Positions 5,715 to 6,930 of a DNA stretch of 6,930 nucleotides are shown here, in pieces (position 1 is the first letter of the stretch; the number at the start of each line of letters is the position of its first letter). The position numbers and the translations under genes are program-made. This stretch comes from Chloroflexota bacterium (lineage in GTDB: Bacteria; Chloroflexota; Dormibacteria; Dormibacterales; Dormibacteraceae), in contig VBJR01000004.1 in assembly GCA_005880175.1 (NCBI GenBank), positions 1 through 6,930 on the forward strand, written 5' to 3'. The notes under the pieces are model-generated. The model did not search any database. It was given only the letters and a program-made list of their open reading frames with translations, and was not told the DNA's origin.

Positions 5715-5747
5715 GTGTGGGAAGGTGGGCAGACTGCTGTCAAGTCT
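5715..5747 (-). promoter_or_regulatory. Candidate coaE promoter with overlapping inverted repeat
   Basis: A perfect TTGACA (5743-5738) on the minus strand, followed after 17 bp by a poor -10 (CCACAC, 5720-5715), 27 bp from the coaE start. The -35 box sits inside an inverted repeat, AGACT (5731-5735) and AGTCT (5743-5747). The -10 mismatch keeps confidence low. Confidence 0.3.
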
Positions 5748-5888
5748 GGACGAGGCGATGCCGCCGTAAGCAAGGGCTTCGCCCGAGTGTGTGAGTCTCT
5801 CTTCCCGATGTCGCCCAGGCCATGCCCTCGCCCGCGAAGCGATGCGCCGGAGGCGCCCCCAACGTCCCGGGCCAGCGGGGGTGTTCTG
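5748..5888. other. Non-coding stretch rich in small hairpins
   Basis: Between the molybdoenzyme terminator and the coaE promoter. It contains GGGC-TTC-GCCC (5774-5784), GCGCC-GGA-GGCGC (5844-5856) and other short inverted repeats. Minus-strand frames stay open across it but show no family signal, and nothing suggests a gene. It may be part of a dispersed intergenic repeat or a structured leader; I cannot tell from one copy. Confidence 0.35.
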
Positions 5889-5889
5889 G

Positions 5890-5911
5890 AAGAGGGGGCC
5901 TGCCCCCTCTT
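5890..5911 (-). terminator. Hairpin terminator of the molybdopterin oxidoreductase gene
   Basis: A perfect 9-bp stem, AAGAGGGGG (5890-5898) with CCCCCTCTT (5903-5911), and a 4-nt loop, starting 13 bp past the stop codon of the molybdoenzyme. The T-run on the minus strand is short (TT within CTCTTCC), so termination may be only partly intrinsic. Confidence 0.6.
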
Positions 5912-5924
5912 GCACCTGAGAAGC

Positions 5925-6930
5925 CTACCCGCCGATCGTCACCCGGATCGTGTGGTAGCCGGACGCGCCGCTCGGGTAGCTGGGCGCCTGGTCGTCGGTC
6001 TGCAGGTGCCCCGCGCCGTCCCGCGCCCGCACCATCAGCGTGGCCACGCCCTCCGAGGCCGGCTTCCACGTCGCCGTCCACAGCACCCACGTGAGCGGCG
6101 AGAGCGGCGCCTGGATGTCGGCCGGCGTCCAGGTGTGGCCGCCGTCGGCGCTCCACTCCACCGTCTGGACGCCCGCGGTCCCCGCGAACGCGACCCCGGC
6201 GAGCTGCACCGCGCCCTTCCGCACCACCTCGCCGTCCCGCGGCGTGTCGAACCGCGAGGTGGCGTCCACGAACGCGTTCGAGTCCCAGCCCTGCTGCTCC
6301 CAGAACCCTCCGGCCTCCGAGGCCGCCACGTCGATCTGCTGCAGCCACTTGGGCCCCTTCATCCCGTAGCGGCCGGGGATGAGCATCCGGGCCGGGAACC
6401 CGTGCGCGTCCGGCAGCGGCGCCCCGTCCAGCTCGTGGGCGACCAGGATCTCGGGCGTGGACATCACGATGGACAGCGGCAGGCTCTCCGTGTAGCCGTC
6501 CGCCGCCCGGAAGTTGACGGCGCCGGCGCCGGGCCGCACCTGCGCCATCGTCAGCAGGTCCCGGAGCGGGACGCCCGTGAACCGGCCGGTGCTCATCAGG
6601 TCGCCGCCGACGTCGTTGCTGATGCACTCGAGCGTGACGATCTCGGTGGTCGCCGGGACGGCCCTGAGGTCCTGGTAGCTGAGCTTGAGCGGTTGGGCCA
6701 CCATGCCGCTCACGCGCAGCGACCAGCCGCTGGCCGGCACGACCGGGTCCTGGAAGTTCTTCGAGACGCGGTAGAAGTGGTCCACGGGCGTCAGCGCGGG
6801 CGACGGGCCCGAGAGCCCGGACTCCGGCGGGGCGACGATGATCCGCACCCAGTCGGGCACCTTGAGGAACCCGACCAGGGCCAGGCTGCCGGCGCCGATG
6901 GCGATCGGGGCGAACGTGACCAGGCGGCGC
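5925..6930 (-). CDS. Sulfite-oxidase-family molybdopterin oxidoreductase, membrane-anchored, 5' end beyond the window
   Basis: At least 334 residues are visible; the gene continues past the right edge, because the reading frame stays open upstream of an internal GTG at 6860. The first 23 visible residues form a basic-hydrophobic membrane segment (RRLVTFAPIAIGAGSLALVG), which looks like the last helix of an N-terminal membrane part. Then come the sulfite oxidase fold signatures: LTPVDHFYRVSKNF, the Mo-coordinating cysteine in TLECISND (about 102 residues from the window edge), GGDLMSTGRFTGVPLRDLL, ADGYTESLPL, HGFPARMLIPGRYGMKGPKWL and WEQQGWDSNAF. The C-terminus (VQTVEWSADGGHTW to PSGASGYHTIRVTI) is the immunoglobulin-like Mo-cofactor dimerisation domain. 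It should be an extracytoplasmic molybdenum oxidoreductase; the substrate cannot be read from sequence. No haem domain is visible. The stop is TAG 5927-5925 and a hairpin follows. Confidence 0.93.
   Translation of the reverse strand, partial: RRLVTFAPIAIGAGSLALVGFLKVPDWVRIIVAPPESGLSGPSPALTPVDHFYRVSKNFQDPVVPASGWSLRVSGMVAQPLKLSYQDLRAVPATTEIVTLECISNDVGGDLMSTGRFTGVPLRDLLTMAQVRPGAGAVNFRAADGYTESLPLSIVMSTPEILVAHELDGAPLPDAHGFPARMLIPGRYGMKGPKWLQQIDVAASEAGGFWEQQGWDSNAFVDATSRFDTPRDGEVVRKGAVQLAGVAFAGTAGVQTVEWSADGGHTWTPADIQAPLSPLTWVLWTATWKPASEGVATLMVRARDGAGHLQTDDQAPSYPSGASGYHTIRVTIGG

Noticed and set aside
5688..5915. N-terminal extension of CoaE by 76 residues
   Set aside because: The kinase starts naturally at GTG 5687 with a strong GGAGGAG ahead; the upstream frame crosses hairpins and a promoter-like region without family signal.
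5740..6627. A 295-aa minus-strand open frame within the molybdoenzyme region
   Set aside because: Low-complexity Arg/Gly/Ala translation in a different frame from the clear sulfite-oxidase-family protein.
1..6930. CRISPR array, tRNA/rRNA genes, transposase or integrase
   Set aside because: No regular direct repeats, no clover-leaf-like segment and no recombinase motifs were seen on either strand.

Overview
The window is 6.9 kb of very GC-rich (about 70% by eye), densely packed bacterial chromosome with GTG and TTG starts. It looks like a high-GC soil-type lineage. Actinomycetota, Chloroflexota/Dormibacterota and Methylomirabilota/Rokubacteria are all possible and nothing here settles the phylum. 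There is no rRNA, tRNA, CRISPR array or mobile element.

Layout. (1) 1-592, plus strand: the 3' end of cobalamin-dependent methionine synthase (metH). Its last stretch carries an apparent deletion of about 62 bp plus a frameshift. (2) 4574-603, minus strand: six genes head to tail, namely a TetR-family regulator, an ECF sigma factor, a membrane-anchored Rieske [2Fe-2S] protein, an amicyanin-like cupredoxin lipoprotein, a Tat-exported metallophosphoesterase and an unrecognised 168-aa protein. Spacing is tight as far as the metallophosphoesterase; the last gene has its own candidate promoter. (3) 4614-5102, plus strand: a four-helix membrane protein (DUF2269-like) divergent from the TetR gene. 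The 39 bp between the two start codons are almost entirely palindromic operator. (4) 5687-4989, minus strand: coaE (dephospho-CoA kinase), whose 3' tail overlaps the membrane-protein gene antisense. (5) 5925-6930, minus strand: a membrane-anchored sulfite-oxidase-family molybdopterin enzyme, cut by the window edge and ending at a clear hairpin.

How the genes may work together. The sigma and Rieske genes overlap by 4 bp. The Rieske protein has about 73 residues ahead of its twin-arginine/anchor segment, so its topology is that of an anti-sigma factor (cytoplasmic helical domain, one anchor, external sensor) with a redox-active Rieske domain as the outside part. This suggests, as inference only, an envelope redox sensor controlling an ECF sigma factor, with the cupredoxin and metallophosphoesterase as exported outputs or partners. 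The TetR protein is the likely owner of the palindromic operator and could control both the divergent membrane protein and the minus-strand cluster. metH, coaE and the molybdoenzyme look like ordinary neighbours, not parts of this system.
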